DNA of 30,414 nt from NCBI GenBank assembly GCA_934746015.1, contig CAKVEW010000037.1, forward strand, positions 1 through 30,414, in the 5' to 3' direction. Every line of letters begins with the position of its first letter. The stretch's first letter is position 1. Origin of the DNA: an uncultured Clostridium sp. GTDB taxonomy: Bacteria; Bacillota; Clostridia; Clostridiales; Clostridiaceae. This document shows positions 5,905 to 14,952 of this stretch, piece by piece. The position numbers and the translations under genes are program-made. The notes under the pieces were generated by a model, which saw only the letters and a list, made by a program, of their open reading frames with translations, was not told where the DNA came from and did not search any database.

Positions 5905-7035
5905 TTATACTAAAACTTTTCCGCCAACAACTACATTTTTAATATTAATATCTTCATCAAATAATAATAAATCAGCGTCATAACCTTCTTTTATAAGACC
6001 TTTTCTATCAGAAACTTTACAATGTCTTGCTGGATTATAAGTAGCCATTTTTACAGCTTCATATAAAGGAAGACCAACGTTTTTATAAACATTTTTAACA
6101 GCCTTGTCTAAAGTAAGAATTGAACCTGCTAAGCTTCCACTTAATAATCTAGCTGCACCATCTTTAACTATAACATCTTGACCACCTAAAGCATACATTC
6201 CATCAGGCATTGAACAAGCCATCATAGCATCTGTAACTAAAAGAACTTTATCAGGAGTCTTTTGTTTATAGGCTATTCTAAGGGAAGGATAAGATACATG
6301 TATACCATCTGAAATAGTTTCAGTTGTTATATCACTATCAAATATTGCTCCCACAACCCCAGGCTCTCTATGGGCAAAAGGTGTCATAGCATTGAAAAGG
6401 TGAGTTGAGTGACCACAGCCACATTTAATTCCTTCCATGGCTTCATCATAAGTGGCTTTAGTATGTCCGATAGAGCAAACTACTCCTCTTTGAGATAATT
6501 CTTTAATTAATTCTTTAGCACCTGGTATTTCTGGTGCAATTGTAATTGATACTACAGCATCTTCAGCATCACCAACCATAGCATTATAGTTTTCTAATGT
6601 TGGTGGAATTAAGTAATTAGGATTTTGAGCACCTATAGCCTTGGGGCTAATGAATGGACCTTCTAAATGAGCACCTAATACTATAGCACCATCAGTTCCA
6701 TTTTCTTTTGCTTCCTTTATTACATTCATTGACTTTCTAATATCTTCTACAGAAACAGTCATAGTAGTTGGAGTGAAAGATGTTGTTCCATGTTTAACTA
6801 TTACCTTTGATATTTCGTTAATAGCTTCAAATGTTCCATCCATGGTATCATGTCCACCAGCACCATGAATATGAACATCTATAAATCCTGGTGATAAGTA
6901 TAGACCGTTAGCATCTATTATATCTTTATCATCACAATTAACTGGATTAATTTCTTTTATTTTGCCATCTTCAACCAAGACAGAACCTTTTTCTATCTTA
7001 TCAAGATATATAATATTACAATTTTTAATAAGCAT
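5905..7035 (-). CDS. nagA: N-acetylglucosamine-6-phosphate deacetylase
   Basis: NagA removes the acetyl group from GlcNAc-6-phosphate, feeding amino sugars into glycolysis or cell-wall synthesis. The 376-residue protein has the amidohydrolase ligands in order: HIH at 55-57, Glu125 in GAHLEGPF, His191 in SIGHTKATYDE, His212 in STHLFNAM and catalytic Asp269 in LLVTDAM. I chose the start at 7035 because GGAGGTG lies at 7041-7047; an upstream in-frame ATG at 7077 lacks a ribosome binding site and would read through a tandem repeat. No nagB or transporter is adjacent. The upstream region holds a 14-base tandem repeat (7064-7104). The terminator is disturbed by the IS. Confidence 0.95.
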   Translation of the reverse strand: MLIKNCNIIYLDKIEKGSVLVEDGKIKEINPVNCDDKDIIDANGLYLSPGFIDVHIHGAGGHDTMDGTFEAINEISKVIVKHGTTSFTPTTMTVSVEDIRKSMNVIKEAKENGTDGAIVLGAHLEGPFISPKAIGAQNPNYLIPPTLENYNAMVGDAEDAVVSITIAPEIPGAKELIKELSQRGVVCSIGHTKATYDEAMEGIKCGCGHSTHLFNAMTPFAHREPGVVGAIFDSDITTETISDGIHVSYPSLRIAYKQKTPDKVLLVTDAMMACSMPDGMYALGGQDVIVKDGAARLLSGSLAGSILTLDKAVKNVYKNVGLPLYEAVKMATYNPARHCKVSDRKGLIKEGYDADLLLFDEDINIKNVVVGGKVLV

Positions 7036-7063
7036 ATAAGCACCTCCATAATTCATAACATAC

Positions 7064-7104
7064 ATTAATAATATCATATTAATAATATCATATTAATGAT
7101 AATA
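7064..7104. repeat. 14-bp tandem repeat upstream of nagA
   Basis: ATTAATAATATCAT occurs twice exactly (7064-7077, 7078-7091), followed by a degenerate third copy (ATTAATGATAAT, 7092-7103). It occupies the promoter or leader region of nagA. It could be simple slippage or repeated regulator sites. Confidence 0.7.
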
Positions 7105-7202
7105 GTCCTTAAAAACAATAATCTTTATTATGTATTATTTAAGATATATTATATAATAAAAATAGTAACTAATAAAAAATATTTAGATTTGGAGAAGGTA
7201 AC

Positions 7203-9434
7203 ATGGAAGATTGTATAAATGGAATAGTGGAATCTATTGTATTTAAAAGTGATGATACTGGGTATGTAGTAACTAAGATTAGGGCTGAAAAGGAAGTAAT
7301 AAATGCAGTGGGAGTAGTTCCTTTTATAAAAGAAGGTCAACATGTTAAATTAAAAGGCCAATGGGTTGTTCATAAGCAATTTGGACGACAATTCAATATA
7401 GAGGAATATGAAGAAATACTTCCAAATTCCACAAAGGGAATAGAAAGATATTTATCTACAGGAATAATAAGAGGAATAGGGCCAATTACAGCTAAAAGGT
7501 TAGTAGAAAAATTTAAAGAAAAAACACTAGAAGTTTTAGATACCAATATAGATAAAATAAAACTAGTTGAAGGAATAGGAGAAAAAAAGTTTGAAATTAT
7601 TAAGGAGTCTTATTTAGAACAAAGGGATTTGAAAGATATAGTAATGTTTTTTCAAGGCCATGGAATGAGTACTAATCAATGTATAAAGATTCATAAGACT
7701 TTTGGAGCTAATGCTAAAGAAATAATATTGGAAAATCCTTATATTCTTTCAGATGAAATTAATGGTATTGGATTTATAACTGCAGATAGAATAGCAAAGA
7801 GTATAGGGATAGAGCCTAATTCTCCTTTTAGAATTCAAAGTGGAATTAGATATATATTAAATCAATTTTCTGCTTCAGGTAATACATTTATGCCAAAGGA
7901 TGAGCTAATAAGAGAATCAAGTAAAATATTAGGAGCTACACCTGAAATGGTAGAAGAAAGTTTATATAATTTATCTTTAGATTCTAAAATAAAAGTTGAG
8001 AAAATAGAAGGAAAAGATTCTGTTTTTGCACTGCCATATTATTATTGTGAATTAGGTGTTACAAATAGAATAATAACTTTAAGTATGGAGAATTTTAGAA
8101 GCATTAATTCAGATATAGAGTTTGAAATAGGAGTTTTTGAAAAAAAATACAACATAAATTTTGCACCATCACAAAGAGAAGCAATAGTAGGGGCTTTTGA
8201 TAATGGAATAGAAATAATTACAGGAGGTCCTGGTACAGGTAAGACTACTATAATAAAAGCAATAATTGAAATCTATGAAAATAACAATATGAAAGTAGTA
8301 CTAGGAGCACCAACTGGAAGAGCAGCAAAAAGAATGAGTGAATCCACTGGAAGAGAAGCTAAAACAATACATAGATTACTTGAAATGGGTGTAAGTGATG
8401 AAGGAAAGTCTTATTATAAATTAGGTGAAAGTGAACCCTTAGAAGCAGATGTAATTATTATAGATGAAGCATCTATGATAGATATAATGCTTATGAATAG
8501 TTTGCTTAAAGCAATAAAATTAGGAACTAGATTGATTATAGTTGGTGACGTAGATCAGCTTCCTTCTGTAGGAGCAGGAAATGTATTAAAAGATTTAATT
8601 GAGAGTAAGTTTATAAAAGTAGTTAGATTAAGAGATATATTTAGACAAGGAAAAGAAAGCTTAATAGTAACTAATGCACATAAGATTAATAATAGGGAAA
8701 TGCCAATTTTAAATAGAAAAGATGGTGATTTTTTCTTTGAAAATAAGGAAGATGTTAACGAAATACTTAGAACTATAATAGACTTAATTAATAGAAGGCT
8801 TCCAAAGTTCAATACAAGTTGGGATAAATATAGAGATATTCAAATCTTGACCCCTACTAGAAGGGGATTACTTGGAGTACAAAATTTAAATAATGAGCTT
8901 CAGAATGTATTAAATCCAAAATCCCCAGATAAAAAAGAAAAAGATTTAAAAGAGGTTACCTTTAGAGAAGGTGATAAGGTAATGCAAATTAAAAATAATT
9001 ATTCTTTGAAGTGGGTTAGAATAAATGGTTATGGAGATAATGAAGGTGTAGGCGTATTTAATGGAGATATGGGCTTTATAGAAAGTATAAATGATGAAGA
9101 AAAAACATTAACAGTAGTTTTTGATGATGAAAGAAAAGTTATTTATGATTATATATATCTAGATGAATTAGAGCTAGCCTATGCAATAACAATTCATAAA
9201 AGCCAAGGAAGTGAATTTAAAGTTATTATTACTCCAGCTTTTATGGGTTCACCACTACTTATGAATAAGAATTTACTATATACTGCAATTACTAGAGCTA
9301 AAGAACTAGTTGTAGTTGTTGGAGTTCCAAAAGCACTGCATTATATGATTACTAATGATAAGAGTGTTAGCAGATATTCATCTCTAAAAAATAGAATTGT
9401 AGATATTACGAGTAATGAAATATTCACTGAGTAG
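7203..9434 (+). CDS. recD2: RecD2-family ATP-dependent DNA helicase
   Basis: This is a 743-residue superfamily 1B 5'-3' DNA helicase of the RecD-like type found without RecBC, implicated in DNA repair. The N-terminal part holds helix-hairpin-helix motifs (GIGPITAKRL near 91-100, VEGIGEKKF near 122-130, NGIGFITADR near 187-196). Walker A is GGPGTGKTT (341-349) and Walker B is IIIDEAS (418-424). The C-terminal region has the motifs ITIHKSQGSEF and YTAITRAKELVVVVG. GGAGAAGGT precedes the ATG at 7203. It is divergent from nagA and heads a cluster with the ComFA-like gene (10 bases downstream) and comFC. Confidence 0.93.
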   Translation: MEDCINGIVESIVFKSDDTGYVVTKIRAEKEVINAVGVVPFIKEGQHVKLKGQWVVHKQFGRQFNIEEYEEILPNSTKGIERYLSTGIIRGIGPITAKRLVEKFKEKTLEVLDTNIDKIKLVEGIGEKKFEIIKESYLEQRDLKDIVMFFQGHGMSTNQCIKIHKTFGANAKEIILENPYILSDEINGIGFITADRIAKSIGIEPNSPFRIQSGIRYILNQFSASGNTFMPKDELIRESSKILGATPEMVEESLYNLSLDSKIKVEKIEGKDSVFALPYYYCELGVTNRIITLSMENFRSINSDIEFEIGVFEKKYNINFAPSQREAIVGAFDNGIEIITGGPGTGKTTIIKAIIEIYENNNMKVVLGAPTGRAAKRMSESTGREAKTIHRLLEMGVSDEGKSYYKLGESEPLEADVIIIDEASMIDIMLMNSLLKAIKLGTRLIIVGDVDQLPSVGAGNVLKDLIESKFIKVVRLRDIFRQGKESLIVTNAHKINNREMPILNRKDGDFFFENKEDVNEILRTIIDLINRRLPKFNTSWDKYRDIQILTPTRRGLLGVQNLNNELQNVLNPKSPDKKEKDLKEVTFREGDKVMQIKNNYSLKWVRINGYGDNEGVGVFNGDMGFIESINDEEKTLTVVFDDERKVIYDYIYLDELELAYAITIHKSQGSEFKVIITPAFMGSPLLMNKNLLYTAITRAKELVVVVGVPKALHYMITNDKSVSRYSSLKNRIVDITSNEIFTE

Positions 9435-9444
9435 GAGAATTTAA

Positions 9445-10467
9445 ATGTTAGATAATATATTAATTAACATGAAAGAGTTTAATAATTGTGTATCTAAAAT
9501 AAATAAGTGGTATAATAAGCAATCAAAAATTTTGAATATAATAACAAATCCATATAATACATCATTAATTTTTATTAATATAATTAGTATGTTAATTAAA
9601 GATAATAAAAAAGTTTTATATATATGGAATGGAGAAAAATGCAATGAGGAAATATTAAAGGTATTAAAGAAAGAAAAATTAAATTTTAAGTATTCTTGTA
9701 ATAAAGAATCAGATGAAACTGAAAATTTAGTTTTTATAAATTCTAAGGATATTAAAGATGTGAAAAATTATTATGATATTTGTATTATTGATGATATAAG
9801 TATTTATTCTACCATATCAAGAGAAGAGCTTAGGGCAGGATTAGAGTATTTATATGTTTATAGTAAAAGAATAATATCATATTCAGTAGATAGAGTAATT
9901 AATATGGGAACCTCTTTTGAAATAAGTGATTTAATTAGAAAAAAGGTTTTTGTTGAACCGAGAATAATAACAACTAGGGTAAAGCTTGATGAAGATATTC
10001 CATATACCTTGTATGATTATTTAATGTGGTTTAAGAATAATAAAAGAAAAGTAATAATTTATGTTCCAACAGAAGAAAAAATCCATAAGGTATATGATTA
10101 TTACACTAAAGAAATAAAGATAAAGGATGTTAATGTAATTAAACTATTAAAGGGAGATTCTACAATAGAAAGAGATAATATTTATATTAATAAAAATAAA
10201 AGCACCTTCATTATTACAAATATTATAAGAGAATATTCATTAGAAAGAGAGGGAATTGATATTGTTGCATTATTTGCAGATGAAGTTTTCTATAATTATA
10301 AAAAAATACTATATTTCTGTGCAGATGTAGGGAAAAATGTCAAAGATAAAAGTATAGGGGAAGTACTATTAGTAGCTAAGGATATTTCTGAAGATATGGA
10401 CTTAGCTAAGGGAATAACAAGGAGATATAACAAAAATATATGGGAAAATGGATTACTGAAATATTAA
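9445..10467 (+). CDS. Degenerate ComFA-like protein (ATPase motifs lost)
   Basis: ComFA is a DNA-dependent ATPase that drives DNA uptake in competent Gram-positive bacteria. This 340-residue protein follows its layout but is shorter, lacks the N-terminal cysteine zinc finger, and has lost key residues. Where ComFA has Walker A (like GAGKTE) this has NPYNTS (35-40). The Walker B site is IIDD (114-117). KVIIYVPTEEKIHKVYDYY (202-220) matches the family's VLIFVPT segment. IIREYSLEREGID matches the TTTILERG-type motif. ADVGKN stands where the arginine-rich GRVGRS normally is (292-297), followed by a good tail match (SIGEVLLVAKD). It lies directly before comFC and overlaps it by 28 bases, the usual comFA position. 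It is an intact frame, so probably an expressed non-catalytic relic; the family call is from motif order, not a search. Confidence 0.6.
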   Translation: MLDNILINMKEFNNCVSKINKWYNKQSKILNIITNPYNTSLIFINIISMLIKDNKKVLYIWNGEKCNEEILKVLKKEKLNFKYSCNKESDETENLVFINSKDIKDVKNYYDICIIDDISIYSTISREELRAGLEYLYVYSKRIISYSVDRVINMGTSFEISDLIRKKVFVEPRIITTRVKLDEDIPYTLYDYLMWFKNNKRKVIIYVPTEEKIHKVYDYYTKEIKIKDVNVIKLLKGDSTIERDNIYINKNKSTFIITNIIREYSLEREGIDIVALFADEVFYNYKKILYFCADVGKNVKDKSIGEVLLVAKDISEDMDLAKGITRRYNKNIWENGLLKY

Positions 10468-11084
10468 TTTCATTGAAGGATGAAATACTAGATATTATTT
10501 ATCCACCTAAGAAGAGTTGTGTAATTTGCGAGAGTGAATTTATAGGAATATGTCCATTATGCAAAAGTAAGATAAAGAGGGTAAAAGAATTTAATAGAGT
10601 TTTTTCTTATGGATATTACAATGGAGTTCTAAAAAAACTTATATTAGAGTTTAAGTACAACAAAAACTTTGTTGCAGGTTCAATATTAGTAGATTTTTTA
10701 TGTGATATGATAACTGAAAATAAAATGGATATAGATTATATAGTATATATACCTAGCAGTAAGAAAGCAATAAGAGATAGAGGGTTTAATCAATGTGAAT
10801 ACTTAGCTCAAGAGATAAAAAAGAGTTTAAATATTAGTATATGTAATGACATAATAAAAAATAAAAATATTAAAGAGCAAAAGCTATTATCAAAAGAAGA
10901 GAGATATAAAAATATTAAAGGAGCATTTTTCTTAAGAAGTGATAAAAACATTAGAAATAAAAAGTTATTGCTTATTGATGATGTAATGACAACAGGAGCA
11001 ACTTTATATGAATGTGAAAAGTTACTTAAAGAAAATGGAGCACTTTCAATAAAATTATTGACAGTTGCTAAAAGTTATATATAA
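10440..11084 (+). CDS. comFC: ComFC-type phosphoribosyltransferase-like competence protein
   Basis: The 214-residue protein has an N-terminal zinc site (Cys27, Cys30, Cys38, Cys41) followed by a phosphoribosyltransferase fold with the PRPP-binding loop LLIDDVMTTGAT (177-188). ComFC/GntX proteins act with ComFA in DNA uptake and recombination; their precise chemistry is unsettled. The start at 10440 overlaps the preceding gene by 28 bases. AAGGAG is about 13 bases upstream, slightly far. The last codons carry the promoter of the downstream structured RNA (11058-11085). Confidence 0.88.
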   Translation: MGKWITEILISLKDEILDIIYPPKKSCVICESEFIGICPLCKSKIKRVKEFNRVFSYGYYNGVLKKLILEFKYNKNFVAGSILVDFLCDMITENKMDIDYIVYIPSSKKAIRDRGFNQCEYLAQEIKKSLNISICNDIIKNKNIKEQKLLSKEERYKNIKGAFFLRSDKNIRNKKLLLIDDVMTTGATLYECEKLLKENGALSIKLLTVAKSYI

Positions 11085-11085
11085 T
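11058..11085 (+). promoter_or_regulatory. Strong promoter of the raiA-type RNA, inside comFC
   Basis: Perfect TTGACA (11058-11063) and perfect TATAAT (11080-11085) are separated by 16 bases. The -10 covers the comFC stop codon. Predicted transcription start is about 11091-11093. Confidence 0.85.
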
Positions 11086-11090
11086 AATTA

Positions 11091-11337
11091 GAGTAAAGAT
11101 AGGTCTGTGGATGAAAGTCGATGCCAGTCGCAGGCAAAACGATCCACGTAAGCTTAGAAAAATTTTAAGTGAGCATGGTGCGGTGTAGAAGTAAGTCCTA
11201 CCAAGTAATTGAGAGGGTTAGTAGTGAGGGGTTAAGTCCTAGTAGCAAAAGCTCCAGTAGGCGAGTGTGGGGTCAAAATCCAGGTCAGCTATTTTTACAT
11301 CAATTAGCTATTAGTGTAACTAATAGCTATTTTTTTA
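11091..11337 (+). ncRNA. Structured non-coding RNA upstream of hpf (raiA motif RNA)
   Basis: This stretch is far richer in G than its surroundings and has its own promoter (11058-11085) and terminator (11305-11337). Helices are visible: GTGGAT (11106-11111) with ATCCAC (11152-11157), and GCTTA (about 11161-11165) with a later TAAGTGAGC. It also has repeated G-rich joints such as GAGGGGTTAAGTCC. Its position just ahead of the hpf/raiA gene is that of the raiA motif RNA described by comparative genomics in Firmicutes and Actinobacteria. The function is not established here. Identity is inferred from location and architecture, not from a covariance search. Confidence 0.72.
11305..11337 (+). terminator. 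Terminator of the raiA-type RNA
   Basis: Eleven-base arms TAGCTATTAGT (11305-11315) and ACTAATAGCTA (11319-11329) around GTA, then a run of seven T. The RNA is thus separated from hpf. Confidence 0.92.
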
Positions 11338-11383
11338 TTTCGAATAAAAAAAGTTAACATTCTGAAAATTTGGGATAATAGTG

Positions 11384-11412
11384 TTGATAAAAACGATTAC
11401 TGATAGTATAAT
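11384..11412 (+). promoter_or_regulatory. hpf promoter
   Basis: TTGATA (11384-11389), 17 bases, TATAAT (11407-11412). It lies after the RNA's terminator, so hpf can be expressed independently of the upstream RNA. Confidence 0.78.
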
Positions 11413-11472
11413 ATATTTATAAACAAATAAATCATTCTACTATTTAAGCTTATAGAGAGGGGATGAACTTTT

Positions 11473-12018
11473 ATGAGAGTTTCAGTAATAGCAAAAAATA
11501 CTACAGCAACACCTGCATTAAAGGATATGGTAGAAAAAAAATTATCTAAGGTTAAGAAATATTTTAATCCTGATGTTGAAGCTAAGGCTACACTATCAGT
11601 ACAAAAGAACAAACAAAAGGTAGAAGTTACAATACCTTTTAATGGAGTTATACTTAGAGCAGAAGAATCAACAGATGATATGTATAAATCAATTGATTTA
11701 GTTATCAACAAATTGGAAAGACAAATTAGAAAGCAAAGAACAAAACTATCTAGAAAGAATAATGAGTCTTTAAGATTTACACAAATTGATGAAGTTGGTT
11801 TTGAAAATGATGAAGATGTTTTAGACGAAGAAAATGGAAGAGTTGTTAAGACTAAAAAGTTTAGTATAAAACCTATGTCAGTAGAAGAAGCTATACTTCA
11901 AATGGAGTTAGTAGGACATAACTTCTTTGTATTCCAAGATTTTGATGGTAATAAGGTGAATGTTGTTTATAAGAGAAAAGATGGAGACTATGGTTTATTA
12001 GAACCAGATTATATTTAG
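11473..12018 (+). CDS. hpf: Ribosome hibernation promoting factor, long form
   Basis: This 181-residue protein binds idle 30S subunits and pairs 70S ribosomes into inactive 100S dimers. The N-terminal domain (about 1-100) is the RaiA/YfiA fold, beginning MRVSVIAKNTTATPALKDMV. An acidic linker (about 105-127) leads to the C-terminal dimerisation domain (about 130-178, KPMSVEEAILQMELVGHNFFVF) that marks the long form. AGAGGGG lies 10 bases upstream of the ATG. It is a single-gene unit with its own promoter and a terminator at 12045-12073. Confidence 0.95.
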   Translation: MRVSVIAKNTTATPALKDMVEKKLSKVKKYFNPDVEAKATLSVQKNKQKVEVTIPFNGVILRAEESTDDMYKSIDLVINKLERQIRKQRTKLSRKNNESLRFTQIDEVGFENDEDVLDEENGRVVKTKKFSIKPMSVEEAILQMELVGHNFFVFQDFDGNKVNVVYKRKDGDYGLLEPDYI

Positions 12019-12044
12019 TTATTGAATGTTTAGGGTAAAATACT

Positions 12045-12073
12045 AAGGGAAGTGCATAAACACTTCCCTTTTT
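12045..12073 (+). terminator. hpf terminator
   Basis: Arms AAGGGAAGTG and CACTTCCCTT around CATAAA, followed by T. Confidence 0.88.
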
Positions 12074-12105
12074 AGTTATAATTTTATTAAATAGTTACAT
12101 ATTTG

Positions 12106-12135
12106 TTGAATTAATTATGAGTAAAATGGTATAAT
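12106..12135 (+). promoter_or_regulatory. secA promoter
   Basis: TTGAAT (12106-12111) and TATAAT (12130-12135) are 18 bases apart, about 78 bases upstream of secA. Confidence 0.65.
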
Positions 12136-12212
12136 TTATAAATGAAATTATATAAATATGAATATTAAAAATATGAGCATAAAAAATATACGAGTGGAAG
12201 GAAAAAATTAAA

Positions 12213-14726
12213 ATGGGTTTTTTGGAAAAAATATTTGGATCATATAGTGAGAGAGAAGTTAAGAAGTTAGAAAAAATTGCAGATAAAATAGAAGAATTAG
12301 ATGAAGCTATGCAAAAGCTATCAGATGATGAGCTTAGAGCTAAGACAGATGAATTTAAAAATAGAGTTAAAAATGGTGAAACATTAGATGATATATTACC
12401 AGAAGCATTTGCGGTTTGTAGAGAAGCTTCATGGAGAACTCTAGGAATGAAACATTATAGAGTTCAACTTATTGGTGGAATGGTTCTTCATCAAGGTAGA
12501 ATTGCAGAAATGAAAACAGGAGAAGGTAAAACTTTAGTTGCAACACTTCCATTATATTTAAATGCATTATCAGGTGAAGGAGTTCACTTAGTAACTGTTA
12601 ATGACTACCTAGCAAAAAGAGACGTTGAGTGGATGGGAGAATTATATCATTTTCTTGGATTAACTACAGGTTGTATAGTTCATGGAATAACTTCTGATGA
12701 AAGAAGAGCAGCTTATGCAGCAGATATAACTTATGGGACTAATAATGAGTTCGGTTTTGATTACTTAAGAGATAATATGGTAATATACAAAGAAGAAAAA
12801 GTTCAAAGAAAATTAAATTTCGCAGTTGTAGACGAAGTTGACTCAATACTTATAGATGAAGCTAGAACACCTCTTATAATTTCAGGAGCTGGAGAAAAAT
12901 CAACTAAATTCTATAATGTTGCAGATAATTTTGTTAAACAATTATTAGCTGAAACTGATTATACTATTGATGAAAAAGCTAATTCTGTAATGTTAACTGA
13001 TTCAGGGGTTGCTAAAGCAGAAAAATCTTTTGGAATAGATAACTATGCAGATGCAGAACATTTAGAATTACAACATTATATTACTCAAGCTTTAAAAGCT
13101 AACTATGGAATGAAGAGAGATAAGGACTACATGGTGAAAGATGATCAAGTAATAATAGTTGATGAATTCACAGGTAGACTTATGGAAGGTAGAAGATATT
13201 CAGATGGACTTCACCAAGCTATAGAAGCTAAAGAAGGAGTTAAGATTGAAAGAGAATCTAAAACTTTAGCAACAATTACATTCCAAAATTACTTTAGAAT
13301 GTACAATAAGTTATCAGGTATGACAGGTACTGCTTTAACTGAAGAAAATGAATTTAGAGAAATTTATTCTTTAGATGTTATAGTTATTCCTACTAATAAA
13401 GAAATTGCTAGAATAGATAAAAGTGATTTAATATATAAAAATACTAAAGGAAAATATAATGCTATTATAGAAGATATAATTGAAAGTAATAAGAAGGGTC
13501 AACCGGTATTAGTTGGTACAGTAAGTATAGAAAAATCAGAGTATTTATCTTCTTTATTAAAGAAAAGAGGAATTAAGCACCAAGTATTAAATGCTAAATA
13601 CCATGAGCAAGAAGCTGAAATCATATCTCATGCAGGAGAATTAGGAAGCGTTACAATAGCTACTAATATGGCTGGTAGAGGTACAGATATTAAGTTAGGT
13701 GAAGGTGTTAAAGAAGTTGGCGGATTAAAGATAATAGGTACTGAAAGACATGAATCTAGAAGAATAGATAACCAATTAAGAGGTAGATCTGGTCGTCAAG
13801 GAGATGCAGGTGAATCAGTATTCTATATTTCTCTTGAAGATGATTTAATGAGAATATTTGGATCAGAAAGAATTCAAGGGCTAATGGATAAGCTAGGTTT
13901 AGAAGAAGATGAAGCTATTGATCATAAAATGGTAAGTAAGGCAATAGAAAATGCCCAAAAGAAAGTTGAAGGTAATAACTTCGATATAAGAAAGAGCCTT
14001 ATAGGTTATGATGATGTTATGAATATGCAAAGAGAAATTATTTATAAACAAAGATCAGAGGTTCTTGAAGGTAAGGATTTAAGAGATCAAATACATGAAA
14101 TGATCAGAGATATAGTTACAGATGCAGTTAAGGGACATTTAGATAATATAACAGGTAGTCTTGATGTGGAAATAGAAAAATTAATTCATTACTTAGAAGA
14201 TATATGTTTACCACATAAACTTGTTAAAGTTGAAGATTTAATTGATTTGTCTAATGATGAAATTATAGAAAAATTATTAGATATATTAGAAAAAATATAT
14301 CATGAAAAAGAAGAAGAATTTGGTGAAGAACACTTTAGAGAAGTTGAAAGAGTTATACTTCTAAGAGTAGTTGATCAAAAGTGGATGGACCATATTGATA
14401 ATATGGATCACTTAAAACAAGGTATTGGACTTAGAGCTTATAAGCAAATGGATCCAATTCAAGCATACCAAATGGAAGGTAGTGCTATGTTTGATGAAAT
14501 GATAGAAGGAATAAAGTTAGATACAGTTAAATTCTTATATCATATTCAAATTCAAAAACCTGTTGAAAGAGAAAGAGTAGCAGAAGAAACTTCAGCAAGC
14601 CATGGTGGAGATGAAGGAGATGTTAAGAAACAGCCTGTAAGAAATGAAAATAAGGTTGGAAGAAATGATCCTTGTCCATGTGGAAGTGGAAAAAAATATA
14701 AAAACTGCTGTGGAAGAGAAGCATAG
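12213..14726 (+). CDS. secA: Protein translocase ATPase SecA
   Basis: SecA drives export of unfolded proteins through SecYEG at the membrane. The 837-residue protein has Walker A in MKTGEGKT (100-107), Walker B DEVDSIL (207-213), the second nucleotide-binding domain with [15 protein letters not shown], and the C-terminal zinc tail with Cys821, Cys823, Cys832 and Cys833 ([13 protein letters not shown]) that serves SecB/lipid contacts in the family. Length is typical for Clostridium. AGTGGAAGGA precedes the ATG at 12213. The order hpf-secA-prfB is common in Firmicutes. A repeat-rich gap separates it from prfB. Confidence 0.97.
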   Translation: MGFLEKIFGSYSEREVKKLEKIADKIEELDEAMQKLSDDELRAKTDEFKNRVKNGETLDDILPEAFAVCREASWRTLGMKHYRVQLIGGMVLHQGRIAEMKTGEGKTLVATLPLYLNALSGEGVHLVTVNDYLAKRDVEWMGELYHFLGLTTGCIVHGITSDERRAAYAADITYGTNNEFGFDYLRDNMVIYKEEKVQRKLNFAVVDEVDSILIDEARTPLIISGAGEKSTKFYNVADNFVKQLLAETDYTIDEKANSVMLTDSGVAKAEKSFGIDNYADAEHLELQHYITQALKANYGMKRDKDYMVKDDQVIIVDEFTGRLMEGRRYSDGLHQAIEAKEGVKIERESKTLATITFQNYFRMYNKLSGMTGTALTEENEFREIYSLDVIVIPTNKEIARIDKSDLIYKNTKGKYNAIIEDIIESNKKGQPVLVGTVSIEKSEYLSSLLKKRGIKHQVLNAKYHEQEAEIISHAGELGSVTIATNMAGRGTDIKLGEGVKEVGGLKIIGTERHESRRIDNQLRGRSGRQGDAGESVFYISLEDDLMRIFGSERIQGLMDKLGLEEDEAIDHKMVSKAIENAQKKVEGNNFDIRKSLIGYDDVMNMQREIIYKQRSEVLEGKDLRDQIHEMIRDIVTDAVKGHLDNITGSLDVEIEKLIHYLEDICLPHKLVKVEDLIDLSNDEIIEKLLDILEKIYHEKEEEFGEEHFREVERVILLRVVDQKWMDHIDNMDHLKQGIGLRAYKQMDPIQAYQMEGSAMFDEMIEGIKLDTVKFLYHIQIQKPVERERVAEETSASHGGDEGDVKKQPVRNENKVGRNDPCPCGSGKKYKNCCGREA

Positions 14727-14727
14727 G

Positions 14728-14936
14728 GTGCTAGCGCACAATGAAAAATTAAGAATGAATAATTAAGAATGAATAATTAAGAATTAAGGAAGTAATTTGT
14801 TCCAAATTACAAAAAAATAAAAAACTCCTAAGGGAGTTTTTTTCCTTAACTCTTATCTATTCACTCCTACCTATTACCTAAAGAAGAACTTATAATAAAG
14901 AAATTATGCATTATGCATTACGCATTATTAATTATA
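14728..14936. repeat. MITE-like AT-rich repeat between secA and prfB
   Basis: It starts with a GTGC/GCAC hairpin, then AATGAAAAATTAAG and a 14-base unit AAGAATGAATAATT repeated twice exactly (14751-14764, 14765-14778) plus a partial copy. The far end (about 14904-14935) has TGCATTATGCATTACGCATT and ends in ATTAATT. Read on the opposite strand, that end (AATTAATAATG..TAAT) resembles the left part (AATTAAGAATG..TAAT), so the ends may be imperfect inverted repeats. A related left part occurs at 18126-18178. No coding capacity. Boundaries are approximate. Confidence 0.55.
14819..14843 (+). terminator. secA terminator
   Basis: AAAACTCC and GGAGTTTT arms around TAAG, followed by a T-run. It lies inside the repeat region between secA and prfB. 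Confidence 0.75.
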
Positions 14937-14952
14937 AAAAGGTTGTGATATT

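Noticed and set aside
11169..11357. A 62-codon open frame beginning ATGGTGCGG
   Set aside because: It lies inside the structured RNA and its terminator, has an odd Ser/Arg-rich composition, and lacks a proper ribosome binding site.
14751..14789. CRISPR-like repeats
   Set aside because: The 14-base units are directly adjacent without spacers, and no cas genes are present.
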